Of a stretch of DNA of 64,000 nt, positions 1 to 7,782 are shown piece after piece; position 1 is the stretch's first letter, and every line of letters begins with the position of its first letter. The notes beneath the pieces are model-generated. The model saw only the letters and a list, made by a program, of their open reading frames with translations. It was not told the DNA's origin and made no database searches. The stretch covers positions 1,511,421-1,575,420 of the forward strand of contig NZ_JACHBR010000002.1 of assembly GCF_014200435.1 (NCBI RefSeq), given 5' to 3'. The position numbers and the translations under genes are program-made. Source of the stretch: Sphaerisporangium krabiense. Lineage in GTDB: Bacteria; Actinomycetota; Actinomycetes; Streptosporangiales; Streptosporangiaceae.

Positions 1-404
1 CCGCGCTGACCGCCCTGGGCGCCGTCCCGGGCGTCCACCAGTCCGTCCTCACCGGCAACCTCTCCGCGATCGCGGAGCTGAAGCTGCGGGCGTTCGGCCT
101 GACCGGGTACCTCGACCTGCGGCTCGGCGCGTACGGGGAGGACGCCTACGAGCGCACGGACCTGCCCGTCCACGCCTTCGGCAGGGCCGAGCGGCACCTC
201 GGGCGGCTGTACGGGGACGCCGTCATCATCGGCGACACCCCGCGCGACGTGGCCGCCGCCCGGGGCGCGGGGGCCGGGGCCGTCGCCGTCGCGACCGGCT
301 CCCACGGGGTCGAGGACCTCCGGGCGGCCGGCGCGGACGTCGTGCTCACCGACCTGTCCGACACCGCGGCCGTCCTGCGGGCGGTGACCGGCGTCAGGCC
401 GTGA
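1..404 (+). CDS. HAD-family hydrolase, C-terminal part
   Basis: The frame is open at the left edge and ends at TGA 402-404, leaving about 133 residues. A lysine in the segment NLSAIAELKL fits HAD motif III, and IGDTPRDVAAARGAGA is a clear motif IV with its acidic pair. The end (ADVVLTDLSD) is the usual close of phosphoglycolate-phosphatase-like HAD proteins. These hydrolyse small phosphate esters through an aspartyl-phosphate. The nucleophile motif and cap lie outside the window, so the substrate cannot be guessed. The last 11 bases overlap tail-to-tail with the LLM oxidoreductase gene on the other strand. Confidence 0.85.
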   Translation, partial: ALTALGAVPGVHQSVLTGNLSAIAELKLRAFGLTGYLDLRLGAYGEDAYERTDLPVHAFGRAERHLGRLYGDAVIIGDTPRDVAAARGAGAGAVAVATGSHGVEDLRAAGADVVLTDLSDTAAVLRAVTGVRP

Positions 405-1317
405 CGGCCGGGGGACGGTGGCCGCCGGAGCGGCGTTCGCGTTCGACGGCCTCGCGCAGGGCGGGCGCGACCTCCGCGCCCCACACCTGGATCGCCTCGG
501 GTTCGTCGCTCATCAGGATGAACGCGCTCACCCCGTGGTCGAGCGCGAGCGGCAGCAACTGGTCGGCCCACTGCCGCGGCGGGCCCTGCAGGAACCCCTC
601 GTCGCCGGTCGTGAACCGGCCGCCGACGTTGAGCAGGCGGCGGATCTCGCCGGGGGCGCGCCCGGCCTCGGCCGCCGCCTCGTCGATGATCCGGTTGCCC
701 CGCTCCAGGGCCCCCTCCTCCAGGTACGGCAGGCTGGGCAGCCATCCGTCGGCCTTCGCGCCGATGAGGCGCAGCATGCGCGGCTTCAGCGCGCCGAGCC
801 AGATCGCGATGTCGTGGGCGGGCTCCGGGCCGCGTTTGGCGCCCTTGACCTGGTAGTGCGCGCCGTCGACGCGCACGCCGCCGCGCTCGGAGGGGTCCCA
901 GACCGCCCGGATGACGTCGATGGCCTCGCTCAGCGCCTCCACCGCCTCCCCGGGGGCGCGGTGCGGCCCGCCCATCGCGGCGACCGCGTCCTGGAAGCCC
1001 CCGGCGCCGAGGCCCAGCTCGAACCGGCCGCCGGACAGCAGGTCCAGGCTCGCCGCGGCCCGGGCGAGGACGGCCGGAGGCCGCAGCGGCAGGTTGAGGA
1101 CGTTGCCCGCCAGCCGCACCCGCTCGGTCCGCGCGGCGACCCAGGTGAGCAGCGTCCAGGTGTCCAGGAACGCGGGCAGGTAGGGGTGGTCCTGGAAGGT
1201 GACCAGGTCCAGGCCCGCCTGTTCGCTGAGCCGGGCCAGCGTCACGACCTCGTGCGGCCGCTGGTTCTGTGGGGTGAGGAAGGCGCCGAACATCAGCGCG
1301 TGTCCGTAGTCGGCCAT
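394..1317 (-). CDS. LLM-class flavin-dependent oxidoreductase
   Basis: 307 residues, a usual length for the bacterial-luciferase-like TIM-barrel family, which uses reduced FMN or F420. The N-terminus (MADYGHALMFGAFLTPQ) and the segment GGRFELGLGAGG near residue 100 are typical family signatures. ATG 1317 is the natural start, because an operator-like dyad (1330-1344) lies just upstream. The same dyad sits before the HxlR gene next door, which suggests this enzyme is the target of that regulator. The substrate is unknown; HxlR-linked members often act on reactive small molecules, but that is inference here. Confidence 0.88.
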   Translation of the reverse strand: MADYGHALMFGAFLTPQNQRPHEVVTLARLSEQAGLDLVTFQDHPYLPAFLDTWTLLTWVAARTERVRLAGNVLNLPLRPPAVLARAAASLDLLSGGRFELGLGAGGFQDAVAAMGGPHRAPGEAVEALSEAIDVIRAVWDPSERGGVRVDGAHYQVKGAKRGPEPAHDIAIWLGALKPRMLRLIGAKADGWLPSLPYLEEGALERGNRIIDEAAAEAGRAPGEIRRLLNVGGRFTTGDEGFLQGPPRQWADQLLPLALDHGVSAFILMSDEPEAIQVWGAEVAPALREAVERERRSGGHRPPAVTA

Positions 1318-1329
1318 CGCCCGCTCCTA

Positions 1330-1344
1330 CTTCGAATCCAGAAG
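1330..1344. promoter_or_regulatory. Probable HxlR operator before the LLM gene
   Basis: The 15-mer CTTCGAATCCAGAAG lies 13 bases before the LLM start. Read on the minus strand it matches the perfect dyad at 1831-1845, upstream of the HxlR gene, at 13 of 15 positions. Two such matches before two neighbouring genes make a shared regulator site likely. Confidence 0.6.
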
Positions 1345-1422
1345 TGACAACGCTCTTCGGAGCACGGTGACCATGCCGCCGTATCGCCTGTTCCCCGGGC
1401 CGTTCCCCGGGCGGGCGCGGCG

Positions 1423-1803
1423 TCACCGCGCGGGGTCCTCCGGCTCCAGATGCTCCCGCGCCCACCGCGAGATCTGCTCCAGCGCGGGCATCAGCGCCCG
1501 GCCGGCGTCGGTGAGGGCGTAGGAGACGGAGACGGGCGGCCCCTCGCCGACGGTGCGCGCGACCAGCCCCGCGCGGGTCAGCTCGGCGAGGCGGTCGGTG
1601 AGCACCGAGTCGGAGATGCCGCCGACCGCGCGCGACAGCTCCCGGAACCCCGTCGGCCCGCCGCCGAGCACGCCGAGCAGCACGGCGTTCCAGCGCTTGC
1701 CCAGAAACCCGAACGCGCGCGACAGCGCCGCGTCCCCGCGCAGGCAGGCGTCGGACGCGACCGGCACGGCGCCCGCCCGCGGCGCCTTGGTCGTCCTGGC
1801 CAC
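1423..1803 (-). CDS. HxlR-family winged-helix regulator
   Basis: 126 residues. The HxlR signature is clear: a cysteine near the N-terminus (SDACLRGDAAL), then RAFGFLGKRWNAVLLGVL and GFRELSRAVGGISDSVLT, the DNA-recognition helix region, followed by the wing (VSVSYALTDAGRAL). HxlR proteins are dimeric, often redox- or aldehyde-responsive and autoregulated. A perfect dyad 28-42 bases upstream (1831-1845) and a near copy before the adjacent LLM gene point to control of itself and that oxidoreductase. The gene follows the LLM gene's promoter region in the same orientation, so the two are probably transcribed separately. Confidence 0.9.
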   Translation of the reverse strand: MARTTKAPRAGAVPVASDACLRGDAALSRAFGFLGKRWNAVLLGVLGGGPTGFRELSRAVGGISDSVLTDRLAELTRAGLVARTVGEGPPVSVSYALTDAGRALMPALEQISRWAREHLEPEDPAR

Positions 1804-1830
1804 GTCTTCACGCTAGCACCGCCGATGCGC

Positions 1831-1845
1831 CTTCGAGATTCGAAG
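1831..1845. promoter_or_regulatory. Perfect dyad, probable HxlR autoregulatory operator
   Basis: CTTCGA-gat-TCGAAG is a perfect inverted repeat with 6-base arms and a 3-base spacer, 28 bases upstream of the HxlR start on the minus strand. Confidence 0.65.
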
Positions 1846-1948
1846 CACCTCTGCCGGTCGGAGGCCGGCGAGCCTGGCGCCGCGGTCGGGGGACGGGGGG
1901 CGGTTCGGAGGGGGGGCCGGAAAACCAGGTGAAGCTCGGCGATCCGCG

Positions 1949-3010
1949 ATGCACAGTAATCAAGTGATGTCCGATTTCGTGCCTGGATTCGTGCCCGGCC
2001 TGGAGCTGTCGCGGGCGTACTACACGGAGGTGGTCAAGCCCATCCTCGGTGAGACGCCCCACGGCGCCGCGCTCATCGGCCCCGGCTCGGAGGTCCTGTC
2101 CTTCGACACCGAGCGTTCCACCGACCACGACTGGGGGCCACGTGTGCTGGTGTTCGTGGCGCCCGACCTGGCCGAGGAGATCGCCGCGCGCCTGCCCGGG
2201 GCGCTGCCCGAGCGGTTCCGCGGATATCCCACGGCGTTCGGGTCGGACCGCAATCCGGTACGGCACGGCGTCCTCGTCACCGGGTTCGGCGCGTGGGCGC
2301 GCTCCCGGCTCGGGTTCGACCCGCGCGGCGAGATCGCCACCGCCGACTGGCTGGGCGCGTCGTGGCAGCGCCTGGCCGAGATGACCAGCGGCGAGGTCTA
2401 CCACGACGGGCTCGGCGAACTCGGCCGTGCCCGCGAGAACCTGCGCTGGTACCCGCCGCAGGTGTGGCGGTACGTGCTCGCCTGCCAGTGGCGGCGCATC
2501 GCCCAGATCGAGAGCTTCCCAGGCCGCTGCGGCGAGGTGGGCGACGACCTCGGATCGCTGCTGGTCACCGGCCGTCTCGTCGAGGAACTCATGCGGCTGA
2601 GCCTGCTGATGCGGCGCCGCTACCCGCCCTACGCCAAGTGGCTCGGCAGCGCCTTCGCCCGCCTGCCCGGCTCGGCCGAACTGGGGGAGGCCTTCGCCGC
2701 CGCGCTGTCGGCGCGCGGCTGGCGCGACCGCGAGGAGCACCTGTGCCGGGCCTACGAACGGGTGGCCGCCCTGCATAACCGCCTCGCCCTCACCTCGCCG
2801 CTGGACCCGTCCGTCCGCCCGTACTTCGACCGGCCCTTCCGTGTCATCGGCGCGGCCCGCTTCGCCGAGGCGCTGCTGGACGCCGCCGGCCCGGAGGTCG
2901 GCGCGCTGCCCCCGCTCGGCGCGGTCGACCAGTTCTGCGACAGCACCGACGTCCTCGCCGACGCCACCCGCTCCCTGACCCTCAGCCGGGCCGTCCACAT
3001 CGCCGCGTGA
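1949..3010 (+). CDS. DUF4037 domain protein
   Basis: 353 residues from ATG 1949, or 347 from ATG 1967 (MSDFVPGFVPGLELS); no Shine-Dalgarno decides between them. The order FVPGLELSRAYYTEVV, then FDTERSTDHDWGPR, is characteristic of DUF4037 proteins. These have a nucleotidyltransferase-like N-terminal region, in which the acidic DHDWG segment would be the metal-binding site, and a helical C-terminal part. The cellular role of the family is not established. The gene stands alone between HxlR and MerR units, cytosolic, with no signal peptide or membrane segment. Confidence 0.8.
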   Translation: MHSNQVMSDFVPGFVPGLELSRAYYTEVVKPILGETPHGAALIGPGSEVLSFDTERSTDHDWGPRVLVFVAPDLAEEIAARLPGALPERFRGYPTAFGSDRNPVRHGVLVTGFGAWARSRLGFDPRGEIATADWLGASWQRLAEMTSGEVYHDGLGELGRARENLRWYPPQVWRYVLACQWRRIAQIESFPGRCGEVGDDLGSLLVTGRLVEELMRLSLLMRRRYPPYAKWLGSAFARLPGSAELGEAFAAALSARGWRDREEHLCRAYERVAALHNRLALTSPLDPSVRPYFDRPFRVIGAARFAEALLDAAGPEVGALPPLGAVDQFCDSTDVLADATRSLTLSRAVHIAA

Positions 3011-3089
3011 CCGCGCCCCCGGCCGCGCCACCCGGCCGTCCCGCCGCCCCTTCACCGTGCCGCGCACCGCACCTGGCCGGGGACCCGGC

Positions 3090-3120
3090 TGGACTCTGCC
3101 ACGAGGGGAGACTCCATGCT
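3090..3120 (+). promoter_or_regulatory. MerR-type promoter with 19-bp spacer
   Basis: A -35-like TGGACT (3090-3095) and a -10-like CATGCT (3115-3120) are separated by 19 bases, the long spacing typical of MerR-activated promoters. An imperfect dyad (3092-3114, 7 of 9 arm bases paired) fills the spacer. The predicted transcription start coincides with ATG 3127, so the message would be leaderless. Confidence 0.6.
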
Positions 3121-3126
3121 GGGGGC

Positions 3127-3915
3127 ATGGACGACGAGGACGGCGCCGCCCTGATGCCGATCGGCCGGTTCGCCCGGCTGTGCAGGCTCAGCGTCAAGCA
3201 ACTGCGCCACTACGACGACCTCGGGCTGCTGGAGCCGGCGCACGTGGACCCGTTCACCGGGTACCGGTACTACCGCGCCGGCCAGGCCCGCGACGCGATG
3301 TCCATCGGGCTGCTGCGCTCGCTGGACGTGCCGCTGGCGGCGATCGGCGACCTGCTCGCCGGCGCCTCGCCCGCCGACGCCCTGGGCCGGGTGCGCGACG
3401 CCATGGAGGCCGAGCTGGACAGGCGGCGCAGGGCGCTGGCCACGCTGGAGCACGTGCTGGCCGGAGGGCTGCCCGCCGTCCCGGTGCGCGTCGTCCACGA
3501 GCCCGCCCGCCGCGTGCTGGTCACCGGCGACCTCGCCGACGGGCCCGGCGACATCGGCCGGGTCACCTCGCTGTGCGTGGCCCGGCTGCCGCCCGAGCTG
3601 CGCGCCTCGATGATCGGGCTGTTCCCGATCGACCTCGGCGACCGCGTCCCGGTCACCGTGGCGGCGGTCGCCGGGCCCGGCGAGGAACGGCCGGGGCTGA
3701 CCGCGCGCGTGCTGCCGGGCGGGCCGTTCGCGCGCGCCGTGCACACCGGGCCCTACGACCAGACCCCCCTGACCGCGCACGGGCTGCTGGCCTGGTGCGC
3801 CGAGCGCGGTCACCACCCGCGGGGCCCGCTGCGCGAGGTCTACGTCTCCGACCCCGCGGTCACCCCGCCCGACGAGCTGATCACCTATCTGATGGTCCCC
3901 CTGGAGGAATCATGA
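3127..3915 (+). CDS. MerR-family regulator with GyrI-like effector domain
   Basis: 262 residues. The N-terminal MerR helix-turn-helix is plain: MPIGRFARLCRLSVKQLRHY, then DDLGLLEPAHVDPFTGYRYY. A linking helix (about residues 75-115) follows, then a C-terminal GyrI/BmrR-like small-molecule-binding domain ending LREVYVSDPAVTPPDEL. ATG 3127 is preferred over the far upstream GTG because a MerR-type promoter ends exactly there. Such regulators bind hydrophobic drugs and activate efflux or binding genes. The stop overlaps the start of the next gene (ATGA), so the two are translationally coupled. Confidence 0.92.
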   Translation: MDDEDGAALMPIGRFARLCRLSVKQLRHYDDLGLLEPAHVDPFTGYRYYRAGQARDAMSIGLLRSLDVPLAAIGDLLAGASPADALGRVRDAMEAELDRRRRALATLEHVLAGGLPAVPVRVVHEPARRVLVTGDLADGPGDIGRVTSLCVARLPPELRASMIGLFPIDLGDRVPVTVAAVAGPGEERPGLTARVLPGGPFARAVHTGPYDQTPLTAHGLLAWCAERGHHPRGPLREVYVSDPAVTPPDELITYLMVPLEES

Positions 3916-4502
3916 CCAACCCATCTGCTCTGGCTGATCGGTCCGGTTGGTACACCGCCGCCGACGTCCCCGAGCGCGCCTTCCACGGCACCGTGCGGGG
4001 CCTCGGCGTCAGCGGCCAGGGCGAGCCCGGCGGCGCCCGGTACGCCGAGCGCGTCCAGGCGCTGTACGCGGTCGCCGGAACCCTGGCCGGCATGGCGGGC
4101 GGCTTCCCGCTTCCGCCGCTGGAGGGCCGCTGGTGGGTGCAGGACACCAGGCCGCCGCTGACGGTGCCGCGCGAGGAGTGGTACTGGCACCTGTTCCTCA
4201 AGCTGCCCGCCGAGGTGGACGACGCGCTCGCCGACCGGGCGCGCGAGGCGGAGCGCGGCGCGGCGATGGGCGTGGAACATGTCCAGGTGGTGTCCTTCAC
4301 CGAGGGAGACTGCGTGCAGATGACCCACCACGGTCCGTACGCGGACGAAGCTCGCTCGCTCGCGCTGATGGAGTCCTTCATGGCCGAGCACGCCCTCGTC
4401 CCCTTCGGGCTGCACCACGAGATCTACATCTCCGACGTCCGCGAGACCGACCCCGCGGCGATGCACACGATCCTGCGCCAGCCGGTCCGCCCGGCGTCGT
4501 GA
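3912..4502 (+). CDS. GyrI-like small-molecule-binding protein
   Basis: 196 residues, starting inside the MerR stop (ATGA) with GGAGG at 3902. It resembles the stand-alone GyrI-like group: a conserved WWVQDTRPPLTVPREEWYW, then FTEGDCVQMTHHGPY and a C-terminal HHEIYISDVRETDP. These proteins bind or hydrolyse hydrophobic small molecules, and some are known to open electrophilic or epoxide compounds. Coupling to a MerR protein that carries the same fold suggests the pair senses and sequesters or detoxifies the same ligand. No exporter lies next to them, which makes a binding or hydrolytic role more likely than efflux control. Confidence 0.88.
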   Translation: MTNPSALADRSGWYTAADVPERAFHGTVRGLGVSGQGEPGGARYAERVQALYAVAGTLAGMAGGFPLPPLEGRWWVQDTRPPLTVPREEWYWHLFLKLPAEVDDALADRAREAERGAAMGVEHVQVVSFTEGDCVQMTHHGPYADEARSLALMESFMAEHALVPFGLHHEIYISDVRETDPAAMHTILRQPVRPAS

Positions 4503-4514
4503 GCCGGCTCCGGG

Positions 4515-4536
4515 GACCGGGGGTGACCCCCGGGTC
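4515..4536. terminator. Hairpin between convergent genes
   Basis: GACCGGGGGT and ACCCCCGGGTC can pair around a short loop, between the stop of the GyrI-like gene (4502) and the stop of the oxidoreductase (4539). It could serve both strands. There is no T-tract, as is common in high-GC actinomycetes. Confidence 0.5.
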
Positions 4537-4538
4537 TC

Positions 4539-5516
4539 TCACACTTTGACGATCATCTTTCCCGTGTTGCCGCCGCCGAGCATGCTCAGGAAGGCGTCGA
4601 CCATGTTGGGCAGGCCCTCGACGATGGTCTCGGGCGCGAGGACCCGCCCGGCCTGCAGGTAGGGGACGAGGAAACCCTCCAGCTCCGTCTGCAGGTACTT
4701 GTAGTCGCGGACGAGGAAGCCCTCCAGCCGGATCTGCTTCTCCACGATGTCGAACAGGTTGCGGGGGGCGGCCGGCGGCATCACGGAGTTGTACTGTCCC
4801 ACCGCGCCGCACCAGGCGATCCGCCCGCGGGGGCGCAGGGCGCCGATGGCGGCCTCCAGGTGGCCGCCGCCCACGTTGTCCAGGTAGACGTCGATCCCGT
4901 CGGGGGCCTCGGCCGCCAGCCGTCCGGGCAGGTCGCCGGCCGTGTAGTCGATCGCCGCGTCGAAGCCCAGCTCGGAGGTGAGGTACTCGGCCTTGGCGGC
5001 CGACCCGGTGCTCCCGATGACCCGCTTGGCGCCGAGCAGCCGGGCGATCTGCCCGGCCGCGCTGCCCACCCCGCCGCCCGCCGCGGAGACGAACACCGTC
5101 TCGCCCGTGCGCAGCTGGGCGACGCGCGTGAGCCCCACGTAGGCCGACAACCCCGTGCCGCCCAGCACGCTCAGATAGGTGGTGAGCGACAGGCCCGGCA
5201 CCACGGGCAGGACCCGGACCTCCTGGTGCGTGACCAGCGCGTGGCTTCGCCATCCGTGCCGGTGCAAGACCAGGTCTCCGACCGAGAGCAGCAGGTCACG
5301 CGAGTGGACGACCTGGCCGATGGAACGGCCCTCCAGGGGAACGCCCAGCTCGTCGACGTCCATCCTCTCCCGCATGTACGGGTCCACCGAGAGGTAGAGG
5401 TTCTCCACCAGGGCCTGACCCGGGCCGGGCGCCGGGGTGGGGACGTCGAGGTAGGCGAACTGCTCGGCGACCGGCCACCCCTGGGGCCTGGCCACCTGAT
5501 GCACGATGACAGCCAT
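4539..5516 (-). CDS. MDR-family NADP-dependent oxidoreductase
   Basis: 325 residues, zinc-free medium-chain dehydrogenase/reductase of the leukotriene-B4-dehydrogenase/curcumin-reductase group. Visible: the N-terminal GroES-like part (VDPYMRERMD), then the NADP-binding stretch VFVSAAGGGVGSAAGQIARL near residue 155, and NVGGGHLEAAI. These enzymes reduce activated double bonds of alpha,beta-unsaturated ketones. The gene is divergent from an ArsR/DUF5937 regulator, with a palindrome in the 57-base gap, so it is the likely target. Start ATG 5516 gives the family's usual N-terminus. Confidence 0.9.
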   Translation of the reverse strand: MAVIVHQVARPQGWPVAEQFAYLDVPTPAPGPGQALVENLYLSVDPYMRERMDVDELGVPLEGRSIGQVVHSRDLLLSVGDLVLHRHGWRSHALVTHQEVRVLPVVPGLSLTTYLSVLGGTGLSAYVGLTRVAQLRTGETVFVSAAGGGVGSAAGQIARLLGAKRVIGSTGSAAKAEYLTSELGFDAAIDYTAGDLPGRLAAEAPDGIDVYLDNVGGGHLEAAIGALRPRGRIAWCGAVGQYNSVMPPAAPRNLFDIVEKQIRLEGFLVRDYKYLQTELEGFLVPYLQAGRVLAPETIVEGLPNMVDAFLSMLGGGNTGKMIVKV

Positions 5517-5556
5517 GGTGGCCGAGTCAAGTCCGCCCCCGGCCGCGCCGGTAGTG

Positions 5557-5575
5557 ATTTAGCATATGGCTTAAT
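5557..5575. promoter_or_regulatory. ArsR-type operator between divergent genes
   Basis: ATTTAGCATATGGCTTAAT is an AT-rich imperfect palindrome ending on the start codon of the ArsR gene (5574). It has the TTAGC/GCTTAA half-sites seen in ArsR/SmtB operators. It lies 40 bases upstream of the oxidoreductase start, so one bound dimer could control both genes. Confidence 0.6.
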
Positions 5576-6527
5576 GATCACCTACCGGCTGTCCGTGGAC
5601 GATCTCGCACAGGTACGGTTCGCCCGCTCCCCGCTGCTGGAGACCGTCACCAGCCTGTGGGCGCTGCGCCGGCCGGAGCGGTACGCCGTGCACCTGCCCT
5701 GGATCCGGCGGGCGCGCTCGGCGCTCGCCGGCGCGGCGGCGGCCGACGTCGCGGTGCTCGACAGCCTGCTCGACCCCGAACGCGGCTGGCTGCCCGACTT
5801 CCTCACCCCGCGGCCGGACGCGCCGCGGCCCGGCCTCGCCGGCGAACTCGACCGCCTGCGCCGAACCCCGCCGGACCGCGCCGTGCGGGACTTCCGCGCG
5901 GTCTACCGCTCCCACCCCCTGCCGGCCACCACGGACCCGGTCGTCATCGCCGGGGTCCTGGAGCGGTACTGGGACCTGGCCGTCGCGCCGCACTGGCGGC
6001 GCATGCGGGCCGTGCTGGAGGCCGACATGCTGTACCGGGCGCAGCGCATCGCCCAGGACGGCGCCGCCGCGGTGCTGCTCGACCTCGACCACCGCGTCAC
6101 CTTCGCCGACGGCGAGCTGCACCTGTACGCCGGCCACGCGCTGCGCTACGACGTGGCCGTCGCGGGCCGCGGCCTGTGGCTGGTGCCCGCGCTGTTCGCG
6201 CCGCAGACCATCGCCCCCGTCGGCCCCGACGAGCCGCCCACCGTCGTCTACCGGTGCAGAGGCATCGGCACGTTGTGGGAGCCGTCCCTGGCACGCCCGC
6301 CGAAGGCCCTCGCCGAACTGATCGGCGCCACCCGCGCGGCCCTGCTGGCGACGCTGGACGACCCGATGTCCACCTCGGAGCTGGCCCGCCGCCACGGCGT
6401 CACCCCCAGCGCCGTCTCCCAGCACCTCGCCGTGCTCTGCAGGAACGGCCTGCTGTCCCGCTCCCGGGTCGGCCAGGTCGTCCTCTACTCCCGGACGGCC
6501 CTCGCCGACCGGCTCATGGCCCGGTGA
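5574..6527 (+). CDS. ArsR-family regulator with N-terminal DUF5937-like domain
   Basis: 317 residues. The C-terminal winged helix is clear (MSTSELARRHGVTPSAVSQH, then GLLSRSRVGQVVLYSRT). The first 220 residues resemble the DUF5937 region of actinobacterial ArsR proteins, probably the ligand-sensing part. There are no metal-binding cysteines, so it is not a metal sensor. ATG 5574 overlaps the palindrome and has no Shine-Dalgarno, suggesting a leaderless message repressed by its own product. The divergent MDR oxidoreductase is the probable regulated partner. Confidence 0.88.
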   Translation: MITYRLSVDDLAQVRFARSPLLETVTSLWALRRPERYAVHLPWIRRARSALAGAAAADVAVLDSLLDPERGWLPDFLTPRPDAPRPGLAGELDRLRRTPPDRAVRDFRAVYRSHPLPATTDPVVIAGVLERYWDLAVAPHWRRMRAVLEADMLYRAQRIAQDGAAAVLLDLDHRVTFADGELHLYAGHALRYDVAVAGRGLWLVPALFAPQTIAPVGPDEPPTVVYRCRGIGTLWEPSLARPPKALAELIGATRAALLATLDDPMSTSELARRHGVTPSAVSQHLAVLCRNGLLSRSRVGQVVLYSRTALADRLMAR

Positions 6528-6575
6528 CCGCCGATGTCCGGCCCCGCCGCGCGCCGCGTCCAGGCGGGACCGGGG

Positions 6576-7343
6576 TCAGGGCAGGGTCAGGACGCGGGGG
6601 CCGTCGTCGGTGATCGCCACGGTGTGCTCCACGTGCGCGGCGCGGCTGCCGTCCACGGTGAGCAACGCCCAGCCGTCGGGGGCGGTCAGGTAGCTGTCCC
6701 GGCCGCCGGCCGTGAACATCGGCTCGATGGCCAGCGCCATGCCGTGCCGCAGCGGCATCCCGCGGCCGGGCCTGCTCCGGTTCGGCACGTGCGGGTCCTC
6801 GTGCATGCGCCGCCCGATGCCGTGCCCGCCGAAGTCGGCCAGGATGCCGTAGCCGTGCTCCTCGGCGATCGCCCCCACGGCGTGGCCGATGTCGCCGAGC
6901 CGCCCGCCCGGGGTCGCCGCGGCGATGCCCGCCCGCAGCGCGCGCTCGGCGGCGTCGATCAGCTCGGCGTCGCCGGGCCGGGCGGGGCCGACGGTGAAGC
7001 TGATCGCCGCGTCGCCGGTCCAGCCGTCCAGCCGGGCCCCGCAGTCGACGCTCACCAGGTCGCCGGTCCGCAGCCGGTAGCCGTCCGGGATGCCGTGGAC
7101 GACCACGTCGTTGACCGAGGTGCAGATCACGGCGGGGAACGGCGTGGGCGCGAACGACGGCCGGTAGTTCAGGAACGGCGCGCTCGCCCCGGCCTCGTGG
7201 ATCACCGTGCGGGCGACCTCGTCCAGCTCGGTGAGCCGCACTCCGGCGACGGCGCGCTCGCGTACGGCGGCCAGCGCGCGGCCCACGACCCGGCCCGCCT
7301 CGCGCATCGCCTCCAGCTCGGCATCGGTCTTGATCTCCACCAT
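6576..7343 (-). CDS. map: Type I methionine aminopeptidase
   Basis: 255 residues, the length of a plain type I enzyme without an N-terminal zinc-finger extension. It removes the initiator methionine from new proteins in the cytosol. All five metal ligands are visible: the two aspartates in DCGARLDGWTGDAA, the histidine in FGGHGIG, and the glutamates in LAIEPMF and VEHTVAI. It is not in the usual ribosomal-protein/adk/infA cluster but divergent from a small XRE regulator with a perfect palindrome between them. It may therefore be an accessory, regulated copy; an essential copy elsewhere is presumed, not seen. Confidence 0.93.
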   Translation of the reverse strand: MVEIKTDAELEAMREAGRVVGRALAAVRERAVAGVRLTELDEVARTVIHEAGASAPFLNYRPSFAPTPFPAVICTSVNDVVVHGIPDGYRLRTGDLVSVDCGARLDGWTGDAAISFTVGPARPGDAELIDAAERALRAGIAAATPGGRLGDIGHAVGAIAEEHGYGILADFGGHGIGRRMHEDPHVPNRSRPGRGMPLRHGMALAIEPMFTAGGRDSYLTAPDGWALLTVDGSRAAHVEHTVAITDDGPRVLTLP

Positions 7344-7366
7344 GCGGCAGCCCGCCCTCCAATTAA

Positions 7367-7378
7367 AATACCGGTATT
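7367..7378. promoter_or_regulatory. Perfect palindrome between map and XRE gene
   Basis: AATACCGGTATT is a perfect 12-base palindrome in the 58-base divergent gap. A -10-like TACTAT (7389-7394) lies 7 bases before the XRE start at 7402. The site is well placed for the XRE protein to control both directions. Confidence 0.55.
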
Positions 7379-7401
7379 ATCATCACGGTACTATAGACGG
7401 C

Positions 7402-7674
7402 ATGGTGCGCATCCCGCTGACCGGACCCGAACGCGAGCGCGGCGAACGGCTCGGCTCCCTGCTACGTCAGGCACGTGGCGACCGCAGCATGGCCGAGGTG
7501 GCGACGGCCGCCGGCATCTCCGCCGAGACCCTGCGCAAGATCGAGACCGGCCGCATCCCCACGCCGGCCTTCTTCACCGTCTCGGCCCTCGCCGAGGCGC
7601 TCGGCATCTCCCTGGACACGCTGGCCGCCGTCTGCGCCGACCACTCCGCCCGCCACCGCCGCCTGGCCGGCTGA
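7402..7674 (+). CDS. Small XRE-family helix-turn-helix protein
   Basis: 90 residues made almost entirely of one Cro/C1-type domain: LGSLLRQARGDRSMAEVATA, then GISAETLRKIETGRIPTPAF and ALAEALGISLDTLAAV. There is no sensor domain. ATG 7402 is chosen because the Cro-type fold starts soon after and a -10-like TACTAT ends 7 bases upstream, so translation may be leaderless. Divergent arrangement with map and the intervening palindrome suggest it controls that gene and itself. The longer frame upstream overlaps map and is not likely to be translated. Confidence 0.85.
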   Translation: MVRIPLTGPERERGERLGSLLRQARGDRSMAEVATAAGISAETLRKIETGRIPTPAFFTVSALAEALGISLDTLAAVCADHSARHRRLAG

Positions 7675-7782
7675 CCTGCGGAGTCGTCGGACGCCCGCGC
7701 TCCCGCGCGCGGCGGGGTAGCGTCATGGTCGGGTTCTCGCGGCGGCGCCGTCCCGCGGCGTGGCCGTGTCATGGACGAAGCC

